A stretch of DNA of 64,000 bases from Pseudomonas mandelii (GCF_024138395.1 NZ_JAMYDU010000013.1:62001-126000), one strand, 5' to 3'; counted from the stretch's first letter, positions 8,826-17,541 are shown. Notes: generated from the letters alone by a model not told the origin. A program made the numbers and translations.

Positions 8826-9299
8826 TCAGGCCTTGTTCAGCGCCTGAGCAGCAGCCAAAACCGCATCCACATGCCCTGGCACTTTCACACCGCGCCATTC
8901 CTGACGCAGCACACCATCCTTGTCGATCAGGAACGTGCTGCGATCAACGCCCATATATTCCTTGCCGTAGAGCTTTTTCAGCTTGATCACGTCGAACAGC
9001 TGGCAGAGCGCTTCTTCCTTGTCACTGATCAGCTCGAAAGTGAACGCCTGCTTGGTTTTGAAGTTTTCGTGGGATTTCAGGCTGTCGCGAGACACGCCGA
9101 AAACCTCGGTATTGGCAGCTTTAAAGGCGTCAAGCTGATCTCGAAAACCCTGACCCTGGGTGGTGCAGCCCGGTGTGCTGTCCTTCGGATAGAAGTAAAT
9201 CACCACTTGCTTGCCTTTGAGGCCCGCGAGGCTGACGGATTGCCCGCTGGTGGCGGGGGCTTCGAAGTCGGCAACCGGTTGGTTGATGGCAACGGCCAT
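8826..9299 (-). CDS. bcp: peroxiredoxin, Bcp/PrxQ type
   Basis: Thiol peroxidase of 157 residues that reduces hydrogen and organic peroxides in the cytoplasm. The peroxidatic cysteine sits in FYPKDSTPGCTTQ (about Cys45), followed by the family DRSTFLIDKDG strand. The usual second cysteine five residues later is absent (CTTQGQ), so it is either a one-cysteine type or uses the distant cysteine near residue 99. It lies 10 bases downstream of gcvR on the same strand, a conserved gcvR-bcp pair. Confidence 0.93.
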   Translation of the reverse strand: MAVAINQPVADFEAPATSGQSVSLAGLKGKQVVIYFYPKDSTPGCTTQGQGFRDQLDAFKAANTEVFGVSRDSLKSHENFKTKQAFTFELISDKEEALCQLFDVIKLKKLYGKEYMGVDRSTFLIDKDGVLRQEWRGVKVPGHVDAVLAAAQALNKA

Positions 9300-9309
9300 G
9301 AATGTTTCC

Positions 9310-9870
9310 TTACATTGGGTTTTGTGGGCGCCACGGCTCGATCAGGGCATCCAGGTTCAGCGCATCGGCGAAATCCAGGAACTGATCGCGCAGCCAGCTG
9401 ATCTGCACACCGGCCGGCAACGTCACGGTAAACGTGGCATTGAGCATGGTGCCGCCGGTTTGCGGAGCCTGATAGGTGTCGCAGGTCAGGTTTTCCAGCT
9501 CGACGTTGTGGTCCATGAAGAACTGGCACAGCTCGTTGATGATGTCCGAGCGATAGGCCGAGCTGACATAGGCGACGTACGGCAGGGCCTGGGGACGATT
9601 CTCCAGGGCCGCGCTACGGACCACGTTGACGGTGAAGGCGTGCCGTTTGGCCAGCACAGGCAGGCTGCCCTCGAGGCGTGCCAAGGCGTCCCAGCTGCCG
9701 GAGATCTCGAGGATCAGCGCACTGCATTCACCATGGCGCGTCAGACGAGAGGTGACCACGGCGCAGCGGTTTTCATGGCTGGCACGGCACAGGACGTTAG
9801 TCAGCTCCATGGGGTTGGCGCCGAGGGCACTGATGACAAGGAATTGTTCGCGAACTGTGGGGGTGGACAT
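9310..9870 (-). CDS. gcvR: glycine cleavage system regulator GcvR-like ACT protein
   Basis: ACT-domain regulator of 186 residues related to GcvR, which in E. coli represses the glycine cleavage operon by acting on GcvA. Two tandem ACT domains are visible. The first starts near residue 8 (EQFLVISALGANPMELTNVL) and the second near residue 95, with the NELCQFFMDHNVELENLTCD segment. It is divergent from dapA and upstream of bcp. In pseudomonads its targets may differ from those in E. coli. Confidence 0.85.
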   Translation of the reverse strand: MSTPTVREQFLVISALGANPMELTNVLCRASHENRCAVVTSRLTRHGECSALILEISGSWDALARLEGSLPVLAKRHAFTVNVVRSAALENRPQALPYVAYVSSAYRSDIINELCQFFMDHNVELENLTCDTYQAPQTGGTMLNATFTVTLPAGVQISWLRDQFLDFADALNLDALIEPWRPQNPM

Positions 9871-10196
9871 GCAGCATTCCTAAAGCGATGAGCGGTCGAT
9901 ACTTCTATGGGCTTTTTATACCGGGACGAGCCTGCGGATGCGAATTCAGAAAACCCGGCCGAAGGTTGCGACGTGCTCCAAAGTGGCGAGAGCGAGGGGT
10001 GGCAACGCTGGATCGGGGCTTGTGATGCCGAAAATGGAGGCTGGAACGCGGCGTACGAGCTTATCAGTACCGATCAAAGTCTGAAGGGTAGCGAAAAGCA
10101 GCGCCAAGGGGAATGGCAGCAGCGCAGTACTTCGCTTGTACAAGCATCTTGGCGCCAGTACCATTACCGCTCTCTTTTTCCGGCAGGAGCGGTTGC
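9871..10196. promoter_or_regulatory. gcvR/dapA divergent intergenic region
   Basis: This 326-bp region contains no supported gene. A 97-codon frame across it reads into dapA out of phase and lacks a ribosome binding site. It presumably holds both divergent promoters. No clear operator or attenuator was seen. Confidence 0.5.
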
Positions 10197-11075
10197 ATGA
10201 TTGCGGGCAGTATGGTGGCACTGGTCACACCCATGGATGCACAGGGTCGTCTCGACTGGGACAGCCTGAGCAAACTGGTGGACTTCCACCTGCAAGAGGG
10301 CACCAACGCCATCGTGGCCGTCGGCACTACAGGTGAGTCGGCCACGCTTGACGTGAACGAGCACATCGAAGTGATTCGTCGCGTGGTTGCCCAGGTTGCA
10401 GGGCGTATTCCGGTGATCGCCGGTACGGGCGCCAATTCGACGCGCGAAGCGATCGAACTGACGACCAACGCGAAGAACGCCGGCGCCGACGCGTGCCTGC
10501 TGGTAACCCCTTATTACAACAAGCCGACGCAAGAAGGCCTGTACCAGCACTTCAAGGCCATCGCCGAGGCCGTCGACATCCCGCAGATTCTCTACAACGT
10601 GCCGGGCCGTACCGCTTGCGACATGCAGGCCGAGACGGTGATTCGCCTGTCGACCGTGAAAAACATCATCGGCATCAAGGAAGCCACGGGCGACCTGCAG
10701 CGCGCCAAGGACATCCTGGCCGGCGTGAGCAGCGACTTCCTGGTTTATTCCGGTGACGACGCGACCGCGGTCGAGCTGATGCTACTTGGCGGCAAGGGCA
10801 ATATTTCGGTGACCGCCAACGTCGCACCGCGCGCCATGAGCGAGTTGTGTGCCGCGGCCATGGCCGGTGATGCTGTCAAAGCCCGGGCGATCCACGAAAA
10901 ACTGATGCCGCTCAATAAAACCCTGTTTATCGAATCCAACCCTATCCCCGTGAAATGGGCACTGCATGAAATGGGCTTGATGCCGGACGGTATCCGTCTG
11001 CCGCTCACCTGGCTCAGTGCTGCCTGTCACGAACCGCTGCGGCAGGCCATGCGCCAGTCCGGCGTCCTGGTTTAA
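10197..11075 (+). CDS. dapA: 4-hydroxy-tetrahydrodipicolinate synthase
   Basis: Condenses pyruvate with aspartate semialdehyde in the first committed step of lysine/diaminopimelate synthesis. The 292-residue protein is a TIM barrel with the Schiff-base Lys161 in IIGIKEATGD and the catalytic tyrosine in LYNVPGRT. The GTTGES motif near residue 44 binds the substrate. The ATG at 10197 follows GGAGCGG and gives the family N-terminus MIAGSMVALVTPM; the longer frame from 10113 is not expected to be used. It is followed 17 bases later by bamC. Confidence 0.97.
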   Translation: MIAGSMVALVTPMDAQGRLDWDSLSKLVDFHLQEGTNAIVAVGTTGESATLDVNEHIEVIRRVVAQVAGRIPVIAGTGANSTREAIELTTNAKNAGADACLLVTPYYNKPTQEGLYQHFKAIAEAVDIPQILYNVPGRTACDMQAETVIRLSTVKNIIGIKEATGDLQRAKDILAGVSSDFLVYSGDDATAVELMLLGGKGNISVTANVAPRAMSELCAAAMAGDAVKARAIHEKLMPLNKTLFIESNPIPVKWALHEMGLMPDGIRLPLTWLSAACHEPLRQAMRQSGVLV

Positions 11076-11092
11076 TTGAGGAAGTACTACGC

Positions 11093-12214
11093 ATGAAGCG
11101 ATTGGCCGGACTTTCCGCACTTGCCTTGATTATCTCCAGCACCAGTGGCTGCGGATGGATCTGGGGCCCGGAAGGTTACTTCCGTGACCGTGGTAGCGAT
11201 TACCTGGAAGCGCAACAGACTGCACCGATGCAACTGCCACCGGACGTCAGCACCGCCAAGCGTCTGGATCCGCTGTTGCCGATCCCGCGCAACGTGGCCG
11301 ACGACACCGCCAAGGGCGAATACATCGTGCCTCGTCCGCAGCCGCTGTCGGCATCGGCATCGGCTGACGCCAGTGCCTACTCTCTGCAGAAGAGCGGCGA
11401 CTCGCGTTCGATCCTGGCTCAGACCCCACCGGCCGAAGTCTGGCCCGTGGCCGTGCAGTTCTTCCAGGACAACGGTTTTCGTCTGGACGAGCAACGCCCG
11501 CAAACCGGCGAATTCACTACCACCTGGCAGCATTCCGACGAACTGTCCGCCGCAATGGCCAAGCGCCTGAGCGCGGCCGGTGTCGGCGCCGACAGTGAAA
11601 CCCGCGTACGGGTACGTATCGAGCCGGGCGTGCAGCGCAACACCAGTGAAGTCTACGTGGTCAGCGCCGAGCGTCCTGCCGGCAGCACCGCCAATGTCGA
11701 TTTCACCAATCGTTCGGTCAACACTGGCCTGGACGCAGCGCTGGTCGACGACATGCTCGCGAGCATGAGCCGCACCTCGGAGAAGGGCGGTTCGGTCTCC
11801 ATGCTGGCCTCTCGTGATTTCGATACGCCAAGTCGTGTCAGCCTGACCGAAGATGGCAGCGGCAACCCGGTGCTTAACGTCGGTTCCGATCTGGATCGTG
11901 CCTGGTCGAGCGTCGGTCGTGCGCTGGAACAGGGCGAATGGCGTGTTGAAGACATCAACCGCAGCCTGGGCCTGTACTACATCAACCTCGCCGAAAAAGC
12001 CGAGAAAAAGGACGAGAAGCCAGGTTTCTTCAGTGGTTTGTTCGGCAGCAAGCCGGACAAGGAAGAAGTTGAAGCCCGCGCCGAGCGTTATCAGGTTCGC
12101 CTGAGCAAGGTTGGCGAGAACGTGCAAGTCACCGTCGAGAAAAACATCAACACCGTGGCGCCAGCAGACGTGGCGCGCAAAGTGTTGAGCGTGATTCAGG
12201 ACAACCTGGGCTGA
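11093..12214 (+). CDS. bamC: outer membrane assembly lipoprotein BamC
   Basis: Lipoprotein subunit of the BAM outer-membrane protein insertion complex. It has a type II signal peptide with lipobox STSGC (lipidated Cys20), an extended N-terminal stretch that in E. coli contacts BamD, and two helix-grip domains (about residues 100-215 and 245-370). At 373 residues it is typical for Pseudomonas. The dapA-bamC adjacency is conserved across gammaproteobacteria. Confidence 0.94.
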   Translation: MKRLAGLSALALIISSTSGCGWIWGPEGYFRDRGSDYLEAQQTAPMQLPPDVSTAKRLDPLLPIPRNVADDTAKGEYIVPRPQPLSASASADASAYSLQKSGDSRSILAQTPPAEVWPVAVQFFQDNGFRLDEQRPQTGEFTTTWQHSDELSAAMAKRLSAAGVGADSETRVRVRIEPGVQRNTSEVYVVSAERPAGSTANVDFTNRSVNTGLDAALVDDMLASMSRTSEKGGSVSMLASRDFDTPSRVSLTEDGSGNPVLNVGSDLDRAWSSVGRALEQGEWRVEDINRSLGLYYINLAEKAEKKDEKPGFFSGLFGSKPDKEEVEARAERYQVRLSKVGENVQVTVEKNINTVAPADVARKVLSVIQDNLG

Positions 12215-12218
12215 TCAC

Positions 12219-12977
12219 ATGCGTTTTGCCGTTCTCGGCAGCGGTAGCCAAGGGAATGGCACGCTGATAGCCAGCGACGACACGTATGTACTGGTGGATT
12301 GTGGTTTCTCCCTGCGAGAAACCGAAAAACGCCTGCTGCGACTGGGTGTGAACCCTTCGCAGTTGAGCGCGATACTCGTGACCCACGAACATGCCGACCA
12401 TGTGCATGGCGTGGGTTTGCTGTCTCGGCGTTACAATCTGCCTGTCTACCTCAGTCGCGGGACCCTGCGCGGGATGCGCAAACCGATTGAACCCGCAGGC
12501 TTTCTGGCTGGCGGCGAGCAACTGCAAATCGGCAACCTGAGCATCGGCGTCATTGCCGTGGCCCATGATGCGCAGGAGCCGACGCAGTATGTCTTCAGCG
12601 ACGGTCAGCGGCGTTTCGGCCTGTTGACCGACCTGGGCTCGTATTGCAATACGGTGCTGGACGGCTACCGGGACCTCGATGCATTGATGATCGAGTCCAA
12701 CCATTGCCGTGACATGCTGGCTCGCGGTCACTACCCGTACTTTCTCAAGCAGCGGGTGGGCGGAGAATTGGGACATTTGAACAACCATCAGGCGGCATTC
12801 CTGGTGGCCGAGTTGGGCTGGCAAGGCCTGCAACACCTGGTCCTGGCCCATCTGAGCAGCAAGAACAACCTGCCGCAGCTGGCCCGGCAATGTTTTGTCG
12901 ACACCCTCGGGTGCGATCCGGACTGGCTGCAACTGGCCGATCAAGATTCAGGGCTCGACTGGCGACACATCGCCTAG
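12219..12977 (+). CDS. MBL-fold metallo-hydrolase (YycJ-like)
   Basis: Cytoplasmic metallo-beta-lactamase-fold hydrolase of 252 residues. The metal-binding motif THEHADHVHG lies near residue 50 and further ligands lie in AHDAQEP, SNHCRDM and AHLSSKNN. It begins MRFAVLGSGSQGNGTLI, characteristic of the YycJ-type family. It starts 4 bases after bamC and precedes purC, an order kept in pseudomonads. The substrate is unknown; nuclease or phosphodiesterase activity is plausible for the family. Confidence 0.85.
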   Translation: MRFAVLGSGSQGNGTLIASDDTYVLVDCGFSLRETEKRLLRLGVNPSQLSAILVTHEHADHVHGVGLLSRRYNLPVYLSRGTLRGMRKPIEPAGFLAGGEQLQIGNLSIGVIAVAHDAQEPTQYVFSDGQRRFGLLTDLGSYCNTVLDGYRDLDALMIESNHCRDMLARGHYPYFLKQRVGGELGHLNNHQAAFLVAELGWQGLQHLVLAHLSSKNNLPQLARQCFVDTLGCDPDWLQLADQDSGLDWRHIA

Positions 12978-13005
12978 CCCACCTACTTAGCAAGCGGAGC
13001 CCATC

Positions 13006-13719
13006 ATGGAAAAACGTGAAGAACTCTACCGCGGCAAAGCCAAATCGGTTTACAAGACCGATGACGCTGACCGCTTGATCCTGCTGTTTCGCAACGATAC
13101 CTCGGCGTTCGACGGCAAGCGCATCGAGCAGCTCGACCGCAAAGGCATGGTGAACAACAAGTTCAACGCCTTCATCATGCAGAAACTCGAAGCAGCCGGC
13201 GTGCCGACTCAATTCGACAAACTGCTGGGCGACAACGAATGTCTGGTGAAGAAGCTCGACATGATCCCGGTCGAGTGCGTCGTACGTAACTATGCCGCCG
13301 GCAGCCTGGTCAAGCGTCTGGGCGTCGAAGAAGGCATGAAGCTCAACCCTTACACCTTCGAACTGTTCCTGAAGGACGACGCCAAGGGCGACCCGTTCAT
13401 CAACGAATCCCACGTCGTGGCATTCGGTTGGGGCACCGCCGAGCAACTGGTTCGCATGAAAGAACTGTCGCTCAAGGTCAACGAAGTCCTGAGCAAACTG
13501 TTCGACGACGCCGGCCTGCTGCTGGTCGACTTCAAACTCGAATTCGGCGTTTTCTCCGACGGCTCCATCGTCCTGGGCGACGAGTTCAGCCCGGACGGCT
13601 GCCGTCTGTGGGACAAGGCCACCGGCAAGAAAATGGACAAGGACCGCTTCCGTCAGGGCCTCGGTGACGTCATCGAAGCCTACGAAGAAGTCGCCAATCG
13701 TCTGGGTGTACCGCTGTAA
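13006..13719 (+). CDS. purC: phosphoribosylaminoimidazole-succinocarboxamide synthase
   Basis: SAICAR synthetase of purine synthesis, joining aspartate to CAIR with ATP. The 237-residue protein starts MEKREELYRGKAKSVYKTDD and carries the ATP-grasp-like nucleotide-binding N-lobe, the substrate motif VECVVRNYAAGSLVKR and the LVDFKLEFG and DEFSPDGCRLWD signatures. The start follows AAGCGGAG. It ends the dapA-bamC-MBL-purC run. Confidence 0.97.
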   Translation: MEKREELYRGKAKSVYKTDDADRLILLFRNDTSAFDGKRIEQLDRKGMVNNKFNAFIMQKLEAAGVPTQFDKLLGDNECLVKKLDMIPVECVVRNYAAGSLVKRLGVEEGMKLNPYTFELFLKDDAKGDPFINESHVVAFGWGTAEQLVRMKELSLKVNEVLSKLFDDAGLLLVDFKLEFGVFSDGSIVLGDEFSPDGCRLWDKATGKKMDKDRFRQGLGDVIEAYEEVANRLGVPL

Positions 13720-13763
13720 TCGACGCAAGCATCTGATAGCACGGAAAAATTTCGCTTAGGGGG

Positions 13764-13792
13764 TTCGCTTCCGGCAAAAGTGTTGTTATGAT
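13764..13792 (+). promoter_or_regulatory. tRNA-Ser promoter
   Basis: A TATGAT -10 box at 13787-13792 follows a weak -35 (TTCGCT, 13764-13769) with 17-base spacing. A GC-rich discriminator and the tRNA start 10 bases later, as usual for stable RNA promoters. Confidence 0.6.
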
Positions 13793-13802
13793 GCGCGCCG
13801 TT

Positions 13803-13892
13803 GGAGAGATGCCAGAGTGGCCGAATGGGACGGATTCGAAATCCGTTGTACCTTCACCGGTACCTAGGGTTCGAATCCCTATCTCTCCGCCA
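13803..13892 (+). tRNA. tRNA-Ser (anticodon CGA)
   Basis: This 90-nt class II tRNA has acceptor stem GGAGAGA paired with TCTCTCC, an encoded CCA end, a long variable arm typical of serine, and the T-arm GGTTCGAATCC. The anticodon loop TTCGAAA (13835-13841) gives anticodon CGA, which reads UCG. Confidence 0.97.
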
Positions 13893-13900
13893 TTACATAG

Positions 13901-13938
13901 AAAAAGCCCCGTAGCTGAATAAGCTACGGGGCTTTTTC
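13901..13938 (+). terminator. terminator after tRNA-Ser
   Basis: A long stem (GCCCCGTAGCT with AGCTACGGGGC) is flanked by five A and five T residues. It works in either direction but fits the end of the tRNA transcript. Confidence 0.93.
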
Positions 13939-14233
13939 GTTTGTGCAGCTTTTTCCATGGGGCCATTTCGCGTTCATCCGACGTTTGCCCCAGGTTTTTG
14001 GTGTCGGACAAATCAGGCCAACAGCGTAAGAAAAAGATGCATGTTTACGAGAAAACCGACTCCACCGAGTCTCTTTAATTACCGCCTCCCGTATCTATTG
14101 GTCGTCCCGCGAGTCAAAGGTTTTTCTTCGAAATATCCCCTCACACTGAAAGACATTGCCTCAAAAATTCCTCATCTACTCTGGTTTCGCAGATCACTGA
14201 TCTGTCGTAATCAGCAGTCGCAAGGAGCGATCA
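13939..14233. promoter_or_regulatory. intergenic region upstream of the DUF1508 gene
   Basis: About 295 bases, relatively AT-rich, without a supported gene. A perfect 15-bp palindrome, CAGATCA and TGATCTG around one base, lies at 14190-14204, 29 bases before the DUF1508 start. A promoter is expected here. Confidence 0.5.
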
Positions 14234-14425
14234 ATGTATTTTGAGATTTACAGGCAAACCCGTGGTATCGCACAAACCGGTAAGGGCCAATGGCGCTGGC
14301 GTTTGCGGGCGGGGAATCATGAAACGATTGCCAGTGGGGAGGCTTACGTCAACAAGTCTGATTGCGTGCACGCCATCAGTTTGATCAAAGGAACTCACGA
14401 TCAGACCCCGGTCAAGGAGATATAG
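14234..14425 (+). CDS. small DUF1508 (YegP-like) protein
   Basis: Protein of 63 residues with a single DUF1508 domain. MYFEIYRQTRGI is the first strand, GQWRWRLRAGNHETIASGEA the central part, and VNKSDCVHAISLIKG the C-terminal helix. The family is of unknown function and forms small alpha/beta folds; E. coli YegP has two copies. The ATG at 14234 has a strong AAGGAG site. It is convergent with the next small gene through a hairpin. Confidence 0.85.
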   Translation: MYFEIYRQTRGIAQTGKGQWRWRLRAGNHETIASGEAYVNKSDCVHAISLIKGTHDQTPVKEI

Positions 14426-14436
14426 ACTCCAGGCGG

Positions 14437-14461
14437 TGAAGCTGCTCAATGGGAGCAGCTT
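14437..14461. terminator. hairpin between convergent small genes
   Basis: A perfect 10-bp stem, GAAGCTGCTC with GAGCAGCTTC, has a 5-base loop. The T-tract is poor, so termination strength is uncertain, but the position between convergent genes fits a bidirectional terminator. Confidence 0.6.
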
Positions 14462-14479
14462 CGTTCTAACTAGGCGGAC

Positions 14480-14686
14480 TTACGGTTGTGAGTGGCCCAG
14501 TTTTCTTTTGATCAGGTCGTAGACGTCCTTGTGGGTGGAGTTGTGCAAGGAATTGTTCTTGCAGGCTAAGGCCAGGAACGTTTTAACCTCTTGCTTTGCA
14601 TGAGGGTAAAGGCCCGCGACGTAGTCGGCTTCATGGTCCTGGGTGCAATTGAAGTGTTCGTCGTCTTTCGCTTTATCTCTAGCCAT
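14480..14686 (-). CDS. small conserved hypothetical protein, 68 aa
   Basis: Soluble, charged protein of 68 residues beginning MARDKAKDDEHFNCTQDHEA. I do not recognise a domain. It contains two cysteines and is likely helical (EVKTFLALACKNNS, VYDLIKRKLG). The AAGGAG-like site (AAAGGAGCCTCGC) just before the ATG supports expression. It sits between the DUF1508 gene and a divergent LysR gene. Confidence 0.7.
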   Translation of the reverse strand: MARDKAKDDEHFNCTQDHEADYVAGLYPHAKQEVKTFLALACKNNSLHNSTHKDVYDLIKRKLGHSQP

Positions 14687-14923
14687 TGCGAGGCTCCTTT
14701 GAGTTCAAATGGTTTTCGTTGGCCGGGGCCGTTTCGCCCCAAACGTTGCTGAGCTTAGAGGCGCAATCGCTTCCCGCCAGACGAACGACGAAATCAGGAA
14801 GGGTATGTAAGACGATGCCGCTGTCTGCATTTGGATTAAACGCAAACTGCTTGAGTCGCATAGACGCCGATTACGACACCTCCCTAAACTGTCATCCAAG
14901 TCTTGTGGACCGGGGTGCAAGGG

Positions 14924-15853
14924 ATGAATCGCAACGAATTACGCAAGGCCGACATCAACTTGATGGTGGTGTTCGAGACATTGATGCTCGAACGCAACGT
15001 CACACGGGTGGCGGAGAAGCTGTTCCTCGGTCAGCCGACCATCAGTGCGGCGCTGAACCGCTTGCGGACGATGTTCAACGATCCACTGTTCATCCGGGTC
15101 GGCCATCGCATGGAGCCGACGGCGCGGGCCGAGGAAATTATTCAGCACCTGTCACCGGCGCTGGATTCGCTGTCGGTAGCCTTGAGCCTGACCCATGACT
15201 TCGATCCGCTCATCAGCACCATGACGTTTCGCATCGGGCTGTCGGACGATGTCGAATTCGGCCTGTTGCCGCCGTTGCTGCGTGCTTTGCGCCAGGAAGC
15301 GCCGAAGGTGGTGTTCGTGGTCCAGCATGTCGACTACTGGCGCATTCCCGACCTGCTGGCGTCCGGCGATATCACCGTTGGTATCAGCCAGACTCGCGGC
15401 CTGCCAGCCAATGCCAAGCGCAAATTACTGCGACACATCCAGCCCAGTATTTTGCGCGCAGACGCATCGGACACACCGCTGACCCTCGATGAATATTGCG
15501 CGCGGCCGCACGTGCTGGTGTCTCACACCGCCAATGTCAGTGGCTATGCCGATGAATGGCTGGCGGAGATCGGTCGTACGCGTCATGTAGTGCTGTCCGT
15601 CCCGCAATACAGCTCGTTGCCGGCTTTGCTCGCCGGCACCGATCTGATCGCCAGCCTGCCGGATTACACGGCAGAGGCGATGGCCGCGTCCGGCCAATTG
15701 TTCAAGGAGCCGTTTCCGTTCAAGACGCCGACCCTGGACTTGTCGATGGTCTGGCTCAGTCATGTCGACAGCGATCCGGCCGAACACTGGCTGCGCTCGC
15801 GTCTGGAGGCTTTCATGAGTGAGCGTGCGATTTTTCCGCTGCCCGGCGAGTAG
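14924..15853 (+). CDS. LysR-family transcriptional regulator
   Basis: LysR-type regulator of 309 residues. The winged helix-turn-helix is at about residues 9-68 (DINLMVVFETLMLERNVTRV, then AEKLFLGQPTISAALNRLR), followed by a periplasmic-binding-protein-like effector domain from about 95. The N-terminus resembles the NodD/NahR-type subgroup. The ATG at 14924 is preferred over an in-frame ATG at 14903 by family length. Target genes are not evident; the small tautomerase-like gene 53 bases downstream may be co-transcribed. Confidence 0.88.
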   Translation: MNRNELRKADINLMVVFETLMLERNVTRVAEKLFLGQPTISAALNRLRTMFNDPLFIRVGHRMEPTARAEEIIQHLSPALDSLSVALSLTHDFDPLISTMTFRIGLSDDVEFGLLPPLLRALRQEAPKVVFVVQHVDYWRIPDLLASGDITVGISQTRGLPANAKRKLLRHIQPSILRADASDTPLTLDEYCARPHVLVSHTANVSGYADEWLAEIGRTRHVVLSVPQYSSLPALLAGTDLIASLPDYTAEAMAASGQLFKEPFPFKTPTLDLSMVWLSHVDSDPAEHWLRSRLEAFMSERAIFPLPGE

Positions 15854-15906
15854 GGCGGCGCTGTGTTATATGTACGACCTTCCCGCCAATCTTCAGGAGC
15901 CCCGTT

Positions 15907-16272
15907 ATGCCCCATCTGCACATTGAATACACCGCTAACTTGCCCGATCTGAATGCCGACGTGGCGTTGATGCGACTTAACAATGCGTTGATGGCATCCG
16001 GTCAGTTTGCGGCCGAATTCGATATCAAGAGCCGTGCAGTGAAGGTCGAGAGCTTCAAAGTTGGCACCGCATTGGGCGAGCGCGCTTTTGTGCATGTCAA
16101 GCTGGCGCTGTTGAGCGGGCGTTCGGCCCAGATCAAGAAGCAGTTGTCGCAAAGCCTGCTAGCGGTGTTGCAAGACTTGTGCGAATGGCCGGCCAATATA
16201 GAAGTGCAGTTGTGCGCGGAAATTATGGATATTGATCGTGAGTCCTACACCAAGGCCGCTTTCGGCCACTGA
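15907..16272 (+). CDS. 5-carboxymethyl-2-hydroxymuconate isomerase family protein
   Basis: Tautomerase-superfamily protein of 121 residues of the CHMI (HpaF) type. The sequence begins MPHLHIEYTANL, so Pro2 becomes the catalytic N-terminal proline after methionine removal. The rest matches the two beta-alpha-beta units of the family. In the homoprotocatechuate pathway CHMI isomerises the ring-cleavage product, but no other hpa gene is in this window, so the real substrate is open. The start has a GGAGCCCCGTT site. Confidence 0.82.
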   Translation: MPHLHIEYTANLPDLNADVALMRLNNALMASGQFAAEFDIKSRAVKVESFKVGTALGERAFVHVKLALLSGRSAQIKKQLSQSLLAVLQDLCEWPANIEVQLCAEIMDIDRESYTKAAFGH

Positions 16273-16289
16273 CACACCAGGGCTTGGGT

Positions 16290-17213
16290 TCAGAGCAAAC
16301 CCTGTTCCTCACAGGCTTTGACCACTTGCTCGCGAAGCCAGATATTGGCGCTGTCCTGATCGCTGGCTTCGCTCCATTGCATGTCGAGGGTAAACCTTGG
16401 CAAGCCATTCGGTGCTTCGCAATGACTGAATACCGCGTTATTGGCCAGCAGCGTTTGAATACGCCGCGGTAGCGTCAGGATGAAGTCGGTACCGGTAATC
16501 ATCTTGAGTGCTGCCCTGTAACTGTTGGATCGTGCGACAAGCTGTCGTTTGTGATCGGCCCTGTGGGTGTCGAAGGTCCTGCCTGGAGGGAGCACATGAC
16601 AATGTTCAACGAACGATCGCAAGCTTGGGCGTAATTCCGGCGGGGTTGCGCGTTTATCGAAGACGTAAACCAGCTCGTCTTCAACCAGCCTGCGGGATTT
16701 GAAGTCAGCGTGGCTTTGTTGAAAGTCAGGACCGAAGCAGATCACCAGATCGAGACTGCCATCGCGCAGTTCATCGACGGGTAGGGCGGTATCAAGCTTC
16801 TGCACATTGACGATCACCGGCAGGTTGGCAAAGTCGAAGTTCCTCAACAGCCGCGGCAGTACCAGCAGTTCGAAGTATTCCGACGCGCAAATGTTGAAGG
16901 TGACGGCTTTTAGAGTCGGATCAAAGGCTTGAGCTCCAGAATGGCAGAAGTTGATACCTTCCAGAATCTTCAGCACATGCTCATGCATGGTGGTGGCTTT
17001 GTGGGTCGGACGCATACCGGATCGGGTGTTGATGAACAAATCATCTTTGAAGCCGGTGCGCAGCTTTTTCAGCGAATAGCTTACGGTGGACTGGCTGACC
17101 CCGAGGGTTTCGGAGACGGCGGTGACGCTGCTTTGTTCATACACGGCGACGAACACCATGAGGTCTTGCATATCGAGCTTTCTAAGTAAATTGCTGTTGA
17201 GCATCTGCCCCAT
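16290..17213 (-). CDS. LysR-family regulator, paralogue A
   Basis: LysR-type regulator of 307 residues starting MGQMLNSNLLRKLDMQDLMV. The helix-turn-helix lies at about 15-75 (SVTAVSETLGVSQSTVSYSL) and the effector-binding domain follows. The ATG at 17213 has a GGAGG site 8 bases upstream. It is very similar along its whole length to the next LysR gene, which shares the LNSNLLRKLDMQDLMVFVAV block, so the two arose by duplication. It may help regulate the biosynthetic-type operon at 18.65 kb. Confidence 0.88.
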   Translation of the reverse strand: MGQMLNSNLLRKLDMQDLMVFVAVYEQSSVTAVSETLGVSQSTVSYSLKKLRTGFKDDLFINTRSGMRPTHKATTMHEHVLKILEGINFCHSGAQAFDPTLKAVTFNICASEYFELLVLPRLLRNFDFANLPVIVNVQKLDTALPVDELRDGSLDLVICFGPDFQQSHADFKSRRLVEDELVYVFDKRATPPELRPSLRSFVEHCHVLPPGRTFDTHRADHKRQLVARSNSYRAALKMITGTDFILTLPRRIQTLLANNAVFSHCEAPNGLPRFTLDMQWSEASDQDSANIWLREQVVKACEEQGLL

Positions 17214-17541
17214 CTGATGAACCTCCCTGTTCTGTTTTGAGCGCAACCTATCTGCAAGAGGATAACGGAACGATAGTGCCAGGAGAATGGCTTGTAGGAA
17301 TGTTCATTGTCAGATGTGGGACACAACGTGTAGGTAACACGACCTGCGCATTCAAACGCCAGCCATATCGCCCAGCACGTTCTGGCCTGGAGGGGCTTTC
17401 CGGGATTTTCTGGATCGGCGCGACTGCTCGAAAGTGATTGGCTGCCAGACGCTGAACACCCCGCCGGCCAAGTGCTGAAGTTACGCCAGACACTTGACCG
17501 TGGTCGGTCAGTAAAATGAAGTTACATGTTAATAAGTCTTA
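17214..17541. promoter_or_regulatory. spacer between paralogous LysR genes
   Basis: No supported gene lies in these 328 bases. A perfect inverted repeat with 5-bp arms, CGTGT-AGGTA-ACACG, lies at 17327-17341, 114 bases before the paralogue A start, and is a candidate regulator site. A TGACC-N6-GGTCA dyad lies at 17495-17510, close to the end of paralogue B. Confidence 0.45.

Noticed and set aside
9907..10200. 97-residue frame upstream of dapA
   Set aside because: It lacks a ribosome binding site and overlaps the dapA start in another frame; treated as intergenic.
11087..12127. 346-residue minus-strand frame
   Set aside because: It is the mirror of bamC in another frame, with no recognisable domain or ribosome binding site.
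17237..17437. 66-residue frame between the LysR paralogues
   Set aside because: No ribosome binding site, no similarity, and it overlaps a likely promoter.
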